DNA of 64,000 nt from Cherax quadricarinatus (lineage: Eukaryota > Arthropoda > Malacostraca > Decapoda > Parastacidae), in assembly GCF_038502225.1 (NCBI RefSeq), contig NC_091374.1:7283538-7347537 (forward strand), read 5' to 3'. Position 1 is the first letter of the stretch; each line of letters opens with the position of its first letter. Below are positions 20,782 through 34,387 of the stretch, piece by piece. The notes under the pieces were generated by a model. That model made no database searches and was not told the DNA's origin. It worked only from the letters and a program-made list of their open reading frames with translations. A program made the position numbers and the translations under genes.

Positions 20782-22530
20782 ATTCTACCTTGAGTTATCA
20801 AACCCAGGATCAAGATTCTACCTTGAGTTATCAAACCCAGGATCAAGATTCTACCTTGAGTTATCAAACCCAGGATCAAGATTCTACCTTGAGTTATCAA
20901 ACCCAGGATCAAGATTCTACCTTCAGTTATCAAACCCAGGATCAAGATTCTACCTTCAGTTATCAAACCCAGGATCAAGATTCTACCTTCAGTTATGAAA
21001 CCCAGGACCAAGATTCTACCTTCATTTATGAAACCCAGGATCAAGATTCTACCTTCAGTTATGAAACCCAGGATCAAGATTCTACCTTCATTTATGAAAC
21101 CCAGGATCAAGATTCTACCTTCAGTTATGAAACCCAGGATCAAGATTCTACCTTCATTTATGAAACCCAGGATCAAGATTCTACCTTCAGTTATCAAACC
21201 CAGGATCAAGATTCTACCTTCAGTTATCAAACCCAGGATCAAGATTCTACCTTGAGTTATCAAACCCAGGATCAAGATTCTACCTTGAGTTATCAAACCC
21301 AGGATCAAGATTCTACCTTGAGTTATCAAACCCAGGATCAAGATTCTACCTTGAGTTATCAAACCCAGGATCAAGATTCTACCTTGAGTTATCAAACCCA
21401 GGATCAAGATTCTACCTTGAGTTATCAAACCCAGGATCAAGATTCTACCTTGAGTTATCAAACCCAGGATCAAGATTCTACCTTGAGTTATGAAACCCAG
21501 GATCAAGATTCTACCTTGAGTTATGAAACCCAGGATCAAGATTCTACCTTGAGTTATCAAACCCAGGATCAAGATTCTACCTTGAGTTATCAAACCCAGG
21601 ATCAAGATTCTACCTTGAGTTATCAAACCCAGGATCAAGATTCTACCTTCAGTTATGAAACCCAGGATCAAGATTCTACCTTCAGTTATGAAGCCCAGGA
21701 TCAAGATTCTACCTTGAGTTATCAAACCCAGGATCAAGATTCTACCTTGAGTTATCAAACCCAGGATCAGGATTCTACCTTCAGTTATGAAACCCAGGAT
21801 CAAGATTCTACCTTGAGTTATCGAACCCAGGATCAAGATTCTACCTTCAGTTATGAAACCCAGGATCAAGATTCTACCTTCAGTTATGAAACCCAGGATC
21901 AAGATTCTACCTTCAGTTATCAAACCCAGGATCAAGATTCTACCTTCAGTTATGAAACCCAGGATCAGGATTCTACCTTCAGTTATGAAACCCAGGATCA
22001 AGATTCTACCTTCAGTTATCAAACCCAGGATCAAGATTCTACCTTCAGTTATCAAACCCAGGATCAAGATTCTACCTTCAGTTATGAAACCCAGGATCAA
22101 GATTCTACCTTCAGTTATGAAACCCAGGATCAAGATTCTACCTTGAGTTATCAAACCCAGGATCAAGATTCTACCTTCAGTTATGAAACCCAGGATCAAG
22201 ATTCTACCTTCAGTTATGAAACCCAGGATCAAGATTCTACCTTCAGTTATGAAACCCAGGATCAGGATTCTACCTTCAGTTATGAAACCCAGGATCAAGA
22301 TTCTACCTTCAGTTATGAAACCCAGGATCAAGATTCTACCTTGAGTTATCAAACCCAGGATCAAGATTCTACCTTCAGTTATGAAACCCAGGATCAAGAT
22401 TCTACCTTGAGTTATCAAACCCAGGATCAAGATTCTACCTTCAGTTATGAAACCCAGGATCAAGATTCTACCTTGAGTTATCAAACCCAGGATCAAGATT
22501 CTACCTTCAGTTATGAAACCCAGGATCAAA
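20782..22530. repeat. 33-bp minisatellite, right part
   Basis: About 53 more units of the repeat interrupted by the LINE. This half is richer in TTCAG (Phe) variants and in GAA units, some alternating regularly with CAA units near 22320-22520, so local amplification differed on the two sides. Both strands are again open throughout. Confidence 0.95.
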
Positions 22531-22591
22531 ATCTACCATTTATTTTAACCATTGTTCCACCAACCCAACGTTCACTGCAACCACCGTTCCT

Positions 22592-25327
22592 TGAGTTCAC
22601 CTTTTCTTGACCTCACTGTTCCTTGAGTTCATCCCTTGACCTCACTGTTCCTTGAGTTCATCCCTTGAGCTCACAGTTCCTTGAGCTCATTCCTTGACCC
22701 CACTGTTCCTTGAGCTCATTCCTTGACCCCACTGTTCCTTGAGCTCATTCTTTGGACTCACTGCTCCTTGAGCTCATTACTTGACCCAACTGTTCCTTGA
22801 GCTCATTCCTTGACCACACTGTTCCTTGAGCTCATTCCTTGACCCCACTGTTCCTTGAGCTCATTCCTTGACCCCACTTCCTTGAGCTCATTCCTTGACC
22901 CCACTGTTCCTTGAGCTCATTCCTTGACCCCACTGTTCCCTGAGCTCATTCCTTGACCCCACTGTTCCTTGACCTCATTCTTTAGACTCACTGTTCCTTG
23001 AGCTCATTACTTGATCTCACTGTTCCTTGAGCTCATTACTTGACCCCACTGTTTCTTGAGCTCATTACTTGATCTCACTGTTCCTTGAGCTCATTACTTG
23101 ACCCCACTGTTCCTTGAGCTCATTCATTGGACTCACTGTTCCTTGAGCTCATTACTTGATCTCACTGCTCCTTGAGCTCATTCATTGGACTCACTGTTCC
23201 ATGAGCTCATTACTTGACCCCACTGTTCCTTGACCTCATTCTTTGGACTCACTGTTCCTTGACCTCATTCTTTGGACTCACTGTTCCTTGAGCTCATTCC
23301 TTGACCCCACTGTTCCTTGAGCTCATTCTTTGGACTCACTGTTCCTTGACCTCATTCTTTGGACTCACTGTTCCTTGAGCTCATTCCTTGACCCCACTGT
23401 TCCTTGACCTCATTCTTTGGACTCACTGTTCCTTGAGCTCATTCTTTGGACTAACTGTTCCTTGAGCTCATTCCTTGACCCCACTGTTCCTTGAGCTCAT
23501 TCCTTGACCCCACTGTTCCTTGAGCTCATTCTTTGGACTCACTGTTCCTTGAGCTCATTCCTTGACCCCACTGTTCCTTGAGCTCATTCCTTGACCCCAC
23601 TGTTCCTTTAGCTCATTCTTTGGACTCACTGTTCCTTGAACTCATTCCTTGACCCCACTGTTCCTTGAGCTCATTCCTTGACCCCACTGTTCCTTGAGCT
23701 TATTCTTTGGACTCACTGTTCCTTGAGCTCATTCTTTGGACTCACTGTTCCTTGAGCTCATTCCTTGACCCCACTGTTCCTTGAGCTCATTCCTTGACCC
23801 CACTGTTCCCTGAGCTCATTCTTTGGACTCACTGTTCCTTGAGCTCATTCCTTGACCCCACTGTTCCTTGAGCTCATTCTTTGGACTCACTGTTCCTTGA
23901 GCTCATTCCTTGACCCCACTGTTCCTTGAGCTCATTCTTTGGACTGTTCCTTGAGCTCATTACTTGACCCCACTGTTCCTTGAGCTCATTCCTTGATCTC
24001 ACTGCTCCTTGAGCTCATTACTTGATCTCACTGTTCCTTGAGCTCATTACTTGACCCCACTGTTCCTTGAGCTCATTACTTGACCCCACTGTTCCTTGAG
24101 CTCATTCCTTGATCTCACTGTTCCTTGAGCTCATTCTTTGGACTCACTGTTCCTTGAGCTCATTACTTGACCCCACTGTTCCTTGAGCTCATTCCTTGAC
24201 CCCACTGTTCCTTGAGCTCATTCCTTGACCCCACTGTTCCTTGAGCTCATTCCTTGATCTCACTGTTCCTTGAGCTCATTCTTTGGACTCAATGTTCCTT
24301 GAGCTCATTACTTGACCCCACTGTTCCTTGAGCTCATTCCTTGACCCCACTGTTCCTTGAGCTCATTCCTTGACCCCACTGTTCCTTGAGCTCATTCTTT
24401 GGACTCACTGTTCCTTGAGCTCATTACTTGACCCCACTGTTCCTTGAGCTCATTCCTTGATCTCACTGTTCCTTGAGCTCATTACTTGATCTCACTGTTC
24501 CTTGAGCTCATTACTTGACCCCACTGTTACTTGAGCTCATTCCTTGATCTCACTGTTCCTTGAGCTCATTCCTTGATCTCACTGTTCCTTGAGCTCATTA
24601 CTTGACCCCACTGTTCCCTGAGCTCATTACTTGATCTCACTGTTCCTTGAGCTCATTCCTTGATCTCACTGTTCCTTGAGCTCATTCCTTGACCCCACTG
24701 TTCCTTGAGCTCATTCTTTGGACTCACTGTTCCTTGAGCTCATTACTTGACCCCACTGTTCCTTGAGCTCATTCCTTGATCTCACTGTTCCTTGAGCTCA
24801 TTCCTTGATCTCACTGTTCCTTGAGCTCATTACTTGATCTCACTGTTCCTTGAGCTCATTACTTGACCCCACTGTTCCTTGAGCTCATTCCTTGATCTCA
24901 CTGTTCCTTGAGTTCATTCCTTGATCTCACTGTTCCTTGAGCTCATTACTTGATCTCACTGTTCCTTGAGCTCATTACTTGACCCCACTGTTCCTTGAGC
25001 TCATTCCTTGATCTCACTGTTCCTTGAGCTCATTCCTTGATCTCACTGTTCCTTGAGCTCATTACTTGACCCCACTGTTCCTTGAGCTCATTCCTTGATC
25101 TCACTGTTCCTTGAGCTCATTCCTTGACCTCACTGTTCCTTGAGCTCATTCCTTGACCTCACTGTTCCTTGAGCTCATTACTTGATCTCACTGTTCCTTG
25201 AGCTCATTCCTTGATCTCACTGTTCCTTGAGCTCATTCCTTGACCCCACTGTTCCTTGAGCTCATTCCTTGACCCCACTGTTCCTTGAGCTCATTCCTTG
25301 ACCTCACTGTTCCTTGAGCTCATTACT
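22592..25327. repeat. 29-bp minisatellite with three unit types
   Basis: About 94 units built on TTCCTTGAGCTCATT plus a variable 14-base end. Three end types recur: CCTTGACCCCACTG, ACTTGATCTCACTG and CTTTGGACTCACTG, with mixtures. ATTTATTTTAAC occurs on both sides of the array (22541-22552 and 25335-25346). CTTGAG is shared with the neighbouring 33-bp unit. No coding frame. Confidence 0.95.
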
Positions 25328-25457
25328 TTCTCATATTTATTTTAACAAACTTCTAGTGAACTGTGATGTAAAATTGTGCAGAATAATGAAGATAAAACAT
25401 GAGTAATGAAGAATACTTGAAAGAAATTATTAATGAATTATGAAGAATACTTTTATT

Positions 25458-25502
25458 ATGCGTGACATCATAACATACATTGTATGTTATGATGTCACGC
25501 AT
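25458..25502. repeat. Perfect 21-bp palindrome, 3-base loop
   Basis: Arms 25458-25478 and 25482-25502 are exact reverse complements (ATGCGTGACATCATAACATAC on the left) around ATT. It is followed by the TGTGATGTATATTGTATCG repeat. It could form a cruciform, or a hairpin in RNA. Confidence 0.9.
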
Positions 25503-25605
25503 GTTGTAATGTGATGTATATTGTATCGTGTTGTGATGTATATTGTATCGTGTTGTGATGTATATTGTATAGTGTTGCGATATATATTGTATAATGTTGT
25601 ATATA
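25503..25605. repeat. ~22-bp tandem repeat
   Basis: Four to five units of TTGTGATGTATATTGTATCG plus TG, decaying to the right. It adjoins the palindrome. Confidence 0.85.
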
Positions 25606-25764
25606 GAACAAGAGGAGATACTGCCATAACGTAGGTGATACTCTGGGGTATTGTAAGGGTAGGCAGTGATACGTTGGTTGATAGGAAGATGTAATAGACA
25701 CATGTACAGTATTCTAAATTATTCATGATAGAAGTTAACCGTGATATTAGATTACGAGCTAAGT

Positions 25765-25766
<2 letters not shown>

Positions 25767-25806
<40 letters not shown>
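25767..25806. repeat. (CA)n microsatellite
   Basis: About 20 CA units, uninterrupted. Confidence 0.95.
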
Positions 25807-25808
<2 letters not shown>

Positions 25809-26061
25809 GAAGTACATGCGTCGGTGTGAGATACATCACATGACGGAGGAGCACCTCCCAACGCTGCTGGCTACGCTACGTAAGGACACAAGAATCGACG
25901 ATAGACTCCTCAAGCATGATACACCGGCTTATTAGGTCTGGAAAATATATACCTGCCAACTATGTGATGTAAGGTGTGTGTGACTCTCTGAGATGTCCAG
26001 CATTTATTGTATTGTTATTATTTGAAGTTTCGAACATACTCGTCTTTCTTGCAGCTACTTA

Positions 26062-26065
<4 letters not shown>

Positions 26066-26106
<41 letters not shown>
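26066..26106. repeat. (TC)n microsatellite
   Basis: About 20 TC units, a polypyrimidine tract, followed by unique sequence. Confidence 0.95.
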
Positions 26107-26107
<1 letters not shown>

Positions 26108-26204
26108 AGCGTCACGAGTCGAGTCACACAAACACAAGAAGCCTTTATTCAACTTACATTTTAAGGGCTTGTTTTTTTCCATTTTACTGTCTTTTTTTTT
26201 TGCG

Positions 26205-26400
26205 CACTTGTGTGTGTCCTCCCGGGTTTTACTCGTTTAGTGGTGATGTGGACATGGTTCCTGTCCCCGGCTATACCTACAGTAGACTGGCATTGCCGGT
26301 TCCTAGCCTCTTGAGTCCTGTCATACCTTCCCTCGAAACTGTGTACGGAGCTTGGCTTCAGCACTTCCTCATTATCTCGCTGCAGATCACTCTGAAGCTG
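26205..26400 (-). pseudogene. LINE RT C-terminal fragment
   Basis: The minus strand reads NEEVLKPSSVHSFEGRYDR and then VGIAGDRNHVHITTK, similar to the end of the RT-derived protein at 1586-2204 (GSIHSFKQRYDKA) and its 3' region. The (V/I)HSF..RYD block is a common LINE C-terminal signature. Too short to assign a clade. Confidence 0.55.
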
Positions 26401-26529
26401 AAGAAGTATTCTCGAACATCCCCGAGTGTGTGCGCACGTGTAACTGTAAGTTAAGTTTGTGAGAGATGTTCGCTTAATTTTCAGTAGTTGTCCCATACCA
26501 GCAGTCTACCATCCTGCGACTTTTATAGA

Positions 26530-26701
26530 GGGGTGGCCGTCTTGACGCTTGATAGGGGTCTTGATTCTAGGAATTGGAGCTACCATCCCTTTGGATCAAA
26601 CACTATTACCGCCCATGCTCTAACGTGTATGGTCTTCAGGGCTTTAGTGTTTCCCAGGACAATGATCATACTACTACCATTACTACTACTACTACTACTA
26701 C

Positions 26702-26757
<56 letters not shown>

Positions 26758-26760
26758 CGA
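26530..26760 (+). repeat. Dispersed repeat (family C) copy with (ACT)n(AAT)n tail
   Basis: GGAATTGGAGCTACC and GGATCAAACACTATTACC match the family C pieces at 800-905 and 63320-63440. It is followed by (ACT)6 and ~18 AAT units. Other family C copies also end next to AAT runs (61490-61530), which suggests the AAT run is the element's own tail. Confidence 0.6.
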
Positions 26761-28715
26761 TACTACCAAGCGAGTGGAAGTGAAGGACTAAAGAAGGCAA
26801 CAGCGATAAAAATAAAAATGAAGAAAGGGGAAATATTAAGTGGGTGAGGAGGGAGGGGGGGGGGGTATACTACACAGATCACATTCCATAGCCACTCTCA
26901 TTAGTCCGTGAGTGTAGTGTCCTTAGTATTTACACTCTTGTCTTTCTTCCTGTAGACAGACTACTTTGTTTCGTCAGCCCACACCACTTCCGCTACCAGT
27001 GTAGCAATATGACCTATGCTGGAAATTTACCCGCCCTCTTTTTTTGTTTTCTTTTTTTCTTGGGGGAGGGGTGCAAGGGGGGGGGGGATTTTCAGGTGGG
27101 CTTTGAGGCACTTGTGTTTAGCTGGTGGGTGTGTTTTGTTCGTCAGGAAAAGTGTTTCATGATATGAGTCTTGGGTAGATGATGACCAAGACTCGTGGGG
27201 TAAACCAAGCTGGTCTAACCACAGCTACGTTTAATAACTTATTTACAGAAATAGGATCACCAGTGGACAAAGGATAAAGCCTCCACTGCTGAATGACCCC
27301 ACATAGGTTTACCGCTTCCCAGAAAGTTAATGAGCAGTTAAATCTGTTCCCGACCATTTGATTTCAAAGAGAAAATTACAAAGTAATTTCCCGTGTTTAC
27401 CTGTTTGTAGTTAAAGGAGTCAAACTGTGCTCATGGTGTCCCTCTCGTCTTTATTAATTATTTCACCATATAATTTATATAATTTCCATTGGTTGTAGCT
27501 CTACACTATTATTTCGTTTAATATTTCACCATTGTATGTAAAGAATGTTTTTTTTTTGTGGGGGGGGGGGGCTTTTTAAGGCGGTCCATACTGGATGTAC
27601 ACGGAGAGGCATATCTATGTACATAAACATGATTTTCGTCCAAGTACTGGTTAGCAACTAGGTGAATTGCGGCCTTAATGCCCCTCGTACCAGACGGTTT
27701 TGATAGGTATATACGCTTGCGTGTCGCCGGCGTCAACACCCTGCTTAAAGAGGCAACAGCCATCATTAATGTATATTTTCATTGCGACTTTGAGAGTAGA
27801 ATTCTTGAAACAAGTTTCAGACATGCAGCTTTTATTCACACAAGAAAGAAAATAACCTAATATTGCAGAATTTTGGGTAAAATAATTGATCTAATTAGCA
27901 TAGATAAAATAATTAGCATAAATATAATTTAACATAATTGAGGAAGGGGGTCAACGTTTAGGCTGCCCTTTCACAGACTTCATCCCTAATTTATAATCGG
28001 GTCAATAGGAATGGAGTCATTAGATGGCTCTCAGGCTTGATGGCCAGGACCACACCAGACCTGGTGTTAAAATCATACTGGACTAAAGTTCTGAGCGCTT
28101 GGCTTGAGTGGGTTACTGTTCTCGCAACTTAACACACAGCTGGCCCACCCAGGACAAATATCTAAACTAAAACTGAGAAAAAGATGGTCAGTTGATGAAG
28201 CTCTGCACAGAGTAAAACATTGCCTCAATAAAAGCTAGTATTACAATGCGTCTTTTCTTCGCTGTCATCACTGGGGGCGAAAAATTTCCTTTAATTAGAG
28301 TCCTGAACTGTACATGCTTGCCCTTATCCACAGTACACTATTTGGATCTTTCCCGACCGTCACAGTCTGACAGGTGATCAGTCGGCCATGTAATCGAACA
28401 TCCATGGAATTAGTCGACCATGTGTTGGTGAAACTACCAGTGATGTTTTTATCCCTAACGTCGAAGACAATGCTGACTGGCGGAGCAAAGGTCAGCCCTT
28501 CAACCAATAATTATCATAATCAGACACGCACGCAGACCTCACCTTTCTTTCTCCCACTTCTTGGGTAATCCGCAACATGTACTAGGTAGTTTCAAACAGA
28601 AGCACCACTACCACTCAGGTACTCAGTAGTCTCGAAGACCATCACTAACGGGTGTTCAGTGACCCAAAAACACCATCACTAGGTATCCAGTGACCTTAAA
28701 TACCACAGTTTGGAG
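26761..28715. other. No gene; one repeat relic
   Basis: Contains G-runs at about 26850, 27080 and 27560, a diverged family A fragment at 27138-27200, and a family C scrap at 27285-27325. Short ORFs without domains. Nothing else supportable before the (ATT)n run at 28721-28750. Confidence 0.4.
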
Positions 28716-28719
28716 GTGT

Positions 28720-28720
<1 letters not shown>

Positions 28721-28750
<30 letters not shown>
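28721..28750. repeat. (ATT)n run at the left edge of the satellite
   Basis: About ten ATT units directly before the first satellite base. A similar AT-rich boundary precedes the dispersed relative at 60793, and an AAT run precedes the one at 6831, so this may mark an insertion site. Confidence 0.85.
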
Positions 28751-28751
<1 letters not shown>

Positions 28752-29048
28752 GAACATCAAAATGGTATACAATACCGACAGGTTGTTAGGTAAGACACAT
28801 ATGCAACAGTTAGACAACTTTATTCCGAAACGTTTCGCCTACACAGTAGGCTTCTTCAGTCGAATACAGAAAGTAGGCAGGAACAGTAGAGATGTGAAGA
28901 CGATGTAATCAGTCCATCACCCTTAAAGTCGTAGAATTTGAGGTTGTCAGTCCCTCGGCCTGGAGAAGTTCAGTTCCATAGTCAGGAACTATCTGAAGAT
29001 CAAGCGACAGTGCGGAGACTTAAATACTGTCGGAAGGAGAGGTGCAGG

Positions 29049-29084
<36 letters not shown>

Positions 29085-29491
29085 AGAGGCAACTGAGAGG
29101 TCATGTCCCTCTCAGATCCAACCCTTCTCACTTGAAAAGTTTGTCCAAGGTGTTTTCTGTACCAAGATGCCACGTGTTGCAGTGTCTGACAAGATGAACA
29201 TCAAAATGGTATACAATACCGACAGGTTGTTAGGTAAGACACATATGCAACAGTTAGACAACTTTATTCCGAAACGTTTCGCCTACACAGTAGGCTTCTT
29301 CAGTCGAATACAGAAAGTAGGCAGGAACAGTAGAGATGTGAAGACGATGTAATCAGTCCATCACCCTTAAAGTCGTAGAATTTGAGGTTGTCAGTCCCTC
29401 GGCCTGGAGAAGTTCAGTTCCATAGTCAGGAACTATCTGAAGATCAAGCGACAGTGCGGAGACTTAAATACTGTCGGAAGGAGAGGTGCAG

Positions 29492-29530
<39 letters not shown>

Positions 29531-29937
29531 AGAGGCAACTGAGAGGTCATGTCCCTCTCAGATCCAACCCTTCTCACTTGAAAAGTTTGTCCAAGGTGTT
29601 TTCTGTACCAAGATGCCACGTGTTGCAGTGTCTGACAAGATGAACATCAAAATGGTATACAATACCGACAGGTTGTTAGGTAAGACACATATGCAACAGT
29701 TAGACAACTTTATTCCGAAACGTTTCGCCTACACAGTAGGCTTCTTCAGTCGAATACAGAAAGTAGGCAGGAACAGTAGAGATGTGAAGACGATGTAATC
29801 AGTCCATCACCCTTAAAGTCGTAGAATTTGAGGTTGTCAGTCCCTCGGCCTGGAGAAGTTCAGTTCCATAGTCAGGAACTATCTGAAGATCAAGCGACAG
29901 TGCGGAGACTTAAATACTGTCGGAAGGAGAGGTGCAG

Positions 29938-29973
<36 letters not shown>

Positions 29974-30374
29974 AGAGGCAACTGAGAGGTCATGTCCCTC
30001 TCAGATCCAACCCTTCTCACTTGAAAAGTTTGTCCAAGGTGTTTTCTGTACCAAGATGCCACGTGTTGCAGTGTCTGACAAGATGAACATCAAAATGGTA
30101 TACAATACCGACAGGTTGTTAGGTAAGACACATATGCAACAGTTAGACAACTTTATTCCGAAACGTTTCGCCTACACAGTAGGCTTCTTCAGTCGAATAC
30201 AGAAAGTAGGCAGGAACAGTAGAGATGTGAAGACGATGTAATCAGTCCATCACCCTTAAAGTCGTAGAATTTGAGGTTGTCAGTCCCTCGGCCTGGAGAA
30301 GTTCAGTTCCATAGTCAGGAACTATCTGAAGATCAAGCGACAGTGCGGAGACTTAAATACTGTCGGAAGGAGAG

Positions 30375-30416
<42 letters not shown>

Positions 30417-30824
30417 AGAGGCAACTGAGAGGTCATGTCCCTCTCAGATCCAACCCTTCTCACTTGAAAAGTTTGTCCAAGGTGTTTTCTGTACCAAGAT
30501 GCCACGTGTTGCAGTGTCTGACAAGATGAACATCAAAATGGTATACAATACCGACAGGTTGTTAGGTAAGACACATATGCAACAGTTAGACAACTTTATT
30601 CCGAAACGTTTCGCCTACACAGTAGGCTTCTTCAGTCGAATACAGAAAGTAGGCAGGAACAGTAGAGATGTGAAGACGATGTAATCAGTCCATCACCCTT
30701 AAAGTCGTAGAATTTGAGGTTGTCAGTCCCTCGGCCTGGAGAAGTTCAGTTCCATAGTCAGGAACTATCTGAAGATCAAGCGACAGTGCGGAGACTTAAA
30801 TACTGTCGGAAGGAGAGGTGCAGG

Positions 30825-30857
<33 letters not shown>

Positions 30858-31265
30858 AGAGGCAACTGAGAGGTCATGTCCCTCTCAGATCCAACCCTTC
30901 TCACTTGAAAAGTTTGTCCAAGGTGTTTTCTGTACCAAGATGCCACGTGTTGCAGTGTCTGACAAGATGAACATCAAAATGGTATACAATACCGACAGGT
31001 TGTTAGGTAAGACACATATGCAACAGTTAGACAACTTTATTCCGAAACGTTTCGCCTACACAGTAGGCTTCTTCAGTCGAATACAGAAAGTAGGCAGGAA
31101 CAGTAGAGATGTGAAGACGATGTAATCAGTCCATCACCCTTAAAGTCGTAGAATTTGAGGTTGTCAGTCCCTCGGCCTGGAGAAGTTCAGTTCCATAGTC
31201 AGGAACTATCTGAAGATCAAGCGACAGTGCGGAGACTTAAATACTGTCGGAAGGAGAGGTGCAGG

Positions 31266-31298
<33 letters not shown>

Positions 31299-31706
31299 AG
31301 AGGCAACTGAGAGGTCATGTCCCTCTCAGATCCAACCCTTCTCACTTGAAAAGTTTGTCCAAGGTGTTTTCTGTACCAAGATGCCACGTGTTGCAGTGTC
31401 TGACAAGATGAACATCAAAATGGTATACAATACCGACAGGTTGTTAGGTAAGACACATATGCAACAGTTAGACAACTTTATTCCGAAACGTTTCGCCTAC
31501 ACAGTAGGCTTCTTCAGTCGAATACAGAAAGTAGGCAGGAACAGTAGAGATGTGAAGACGATGTAATCAGTCCATCACCCTTAAAGTCGTAGAATTTGAG
31601 GTTGTCAGTCCCTCGGCCTGGAGAAGTTCAGTTCCATAGTCAGGAACTATCTGAAGATCAAGCGACAGTGCGGAGACTTAAATACTGTCGGAAGGAGAGG
31701 TGCAGG

Positions 31707-31739
<33 letters not shown>

Positions 31740-32147
31740 AGAGGCAACTGAGAGGTCATGTCCCTCTCAGATCCAACCCTTCTCACTTGAAAAGTTTGTC
31801 CAAGGTGTTTTCTGTACCAAGATGCCACGTGTTGCAGTGTCTGACAAGATGAACATCAAAATGGTATACAATACCGACAGGTTGTTAGGTAAGACACATA
31901 TGCAACAGTTAGACAACTTTATTCCGAAACGTTTCGCCTACACAGTAGGCTTCTTCAGTCGAATACAGAAAGTAGGCAGGAACAGTAGAGATGTGAAGAC
32001 GATGTAATCAGTCCATCACCCTTAAAGTCGTAGAATTTGAGGTTGTCAGTCCCTCGGCCTGGAGAAGTTCAGTTCCATAGTCAGGAACTATCTGAAGATC
32101 AAGCGACAGTGCGGAGACTTAAATACTGTCGGAAGGAGAGGTGCAGG

Positions 32148-32180
<33 letters not shown>

Positions 32181-32588
32181 AGAGGCAACTGAGAGGTCAT
32201 GTCCCTCTCAGATCCAACCCTTCTCACTTGAAAAGTTTGTCCAAGGTGTTTTCTGTACCAAGATGCCACGTGTTGCAGTGTCTGACAAGATGAACATCAA
32301 AATGGTATACAATACCGACAGGTTGTTAGGTAAGACACATATGCAACAGTTAGACAACTTTATTCCGAAACGTTTCGCCTACACAGTAGGCTTCTTCAGT
32401 CGAATACAGAAAGTAGGCAGGAACAGTAGAGATGTGAAGACGATGTAATCAGTCCATCACCCTTAAAGTCGTAGAATTTGAGGTTGTCAGTCCCTCGGCC
32501 TGGAGAAGTTCAGTTCCATAGTCAGGAACTATCTGAAGATCAAGCGACAGTGCGGAGACTTAAATACTGTCGGAAGGAGAGGTGCAGG

Positions 32589-32621
<33 letters not shown>

Positions 32622-33028
32622 AGAGGCAACTGAGAGGTCATGTCCCTCTCAGATCCAACCCTTCTCACTTGAAAAGTTTGTCCAAGGTGTTTTCTGTACC
32701 AAGATGCCACGTGTTGCAGTGTCTGACAAGATGAACATCAAAATGGTATACAATACCGACAGGTTGTTAGGTAAGACACATATGCAACAGTTAGACAACT
32801 TTATTCCGAAACGTTTCGCCTACACAGTAGGCTTCTTCAGTCGAATACAGAAAGTAGGCAGGAACAGTAGAGATGTGAAGACGATGTAATCAGTCCATCA
32901 CCCTTAAAGTCGTAGAATTTGAGGTTGTCAGTCCCTCGGCCTGGAGAAGTTCAGTTCCATAGTCAGGAACTATCTGAAGATCAAGCGACAGTGCGGAGAC
33001 TTAAATACTGTCGGAAGGAGAGGTGCAG

Positions 33029-33064
<36 letters not shown>

Positions 33065-33472
33065 AGAGGCAACTGAGAGGTCATGTCCCTCTCAGATCCA
33101 ACCCTTCTCACTTGAAAAGTTTGTCCAAGGTGTTTTCTGTACCAAGATGCCACGTGTTGCAGTGTCTGACAAGATGAACATCAAAATGGTATACAATACC
33201 GACAGGTTGTTAGGTAAGACACATATGCAACAGTTAGACAACTTTATTCCGAAACGTTTCGCCTACACAGTAGGCTTCTTCAGTCGAATACAGAAAGTAG
33301 GCAGGAACAGTAGAGATGTGAAGACGATGTAATCAGTCCATCACCCTTAAAGTCGTAGAATTTGAGGTTGTCAGTCCCTCGGCCTGGAGAAGTTCAGTTC
33401 CATAGTCAGGAACTATCTGAAGATCAAGCGACAGTGCGGAGACTTAAATACTGTCGGAAGGAGAGGTGCAGG

Positions 33473-33505
<33 letters not shown>

Positions 33506-33913
33506 AGAGGCAACTGAGAGGTCATGTCCCTCTCAGATCCAACCCTTCTCACTTGAAAAGTTTGTCCAAGGTGTTTTCTGTACCAAGATGCCACGTGTTG
33601 CAGTGTCTGACAAGATGAACATCAAAATGGTATACAATACCGACAGGTTGTTAGGTAAGACACATATGCAACAGTTAGACAACTTTATTCCGAAACGTTT
33701 CGCCTACACAGTAGGCTTCTTCAGTCGAATACAGAAAGTAGGCAGGAACAGTAGAGATGTGAAGACGATGTAATCAGTCCATCACCCTTAAAGTCGTAGA
33801 ATTTGAGGTTGTCAGTCCCTCGGCCTGGAGAAGTTCAGTTCCATAGTCAGGAACTATCTGAAGATCAAGCGACAGTGCGGAGACTTAAATACTGTCGGAA
33901 GGAGAGGTGCAGG

Positions 33914-33946
<33 letters not shown>

Positions 33947-34354
33947 AGAGGCAACTGAGAGGTCATGTCCCTCTCAGATCCAACCCTTCTCACTTGAAAA
34001 GTTTGTCCAAGGTGTTTTCTGTACCAAGATGCCACGTGTTGCAGTGTCTGACAAGATGAACATCAAAATGGTATACAATACCGACAGGTTGTTAGGTAAG
34101 ACACATATGCAACAGTTAGACAACTTTATTCCGAAACGTTTCGCCTACACAGTAGGCTTCTTCAGTCGAATACAGAAAGTAGGCAGGAACAGTAGAGATG
34201 TGAAGACGATGTAATCAGTCCATCACCCTTAAAGTCGTAGAATTTGAGGTTGTCAGTCCCTCGGCCTGGAGAAGTTCAGTTCCATAGTCAGGAACTATCT
34301 GAAGATCAAGCGACAGTGCGGAGACTTAAATACTGTCGGAAGGAGAGGTGCAGG

Positions 34355-34387
<33 letters not shown>

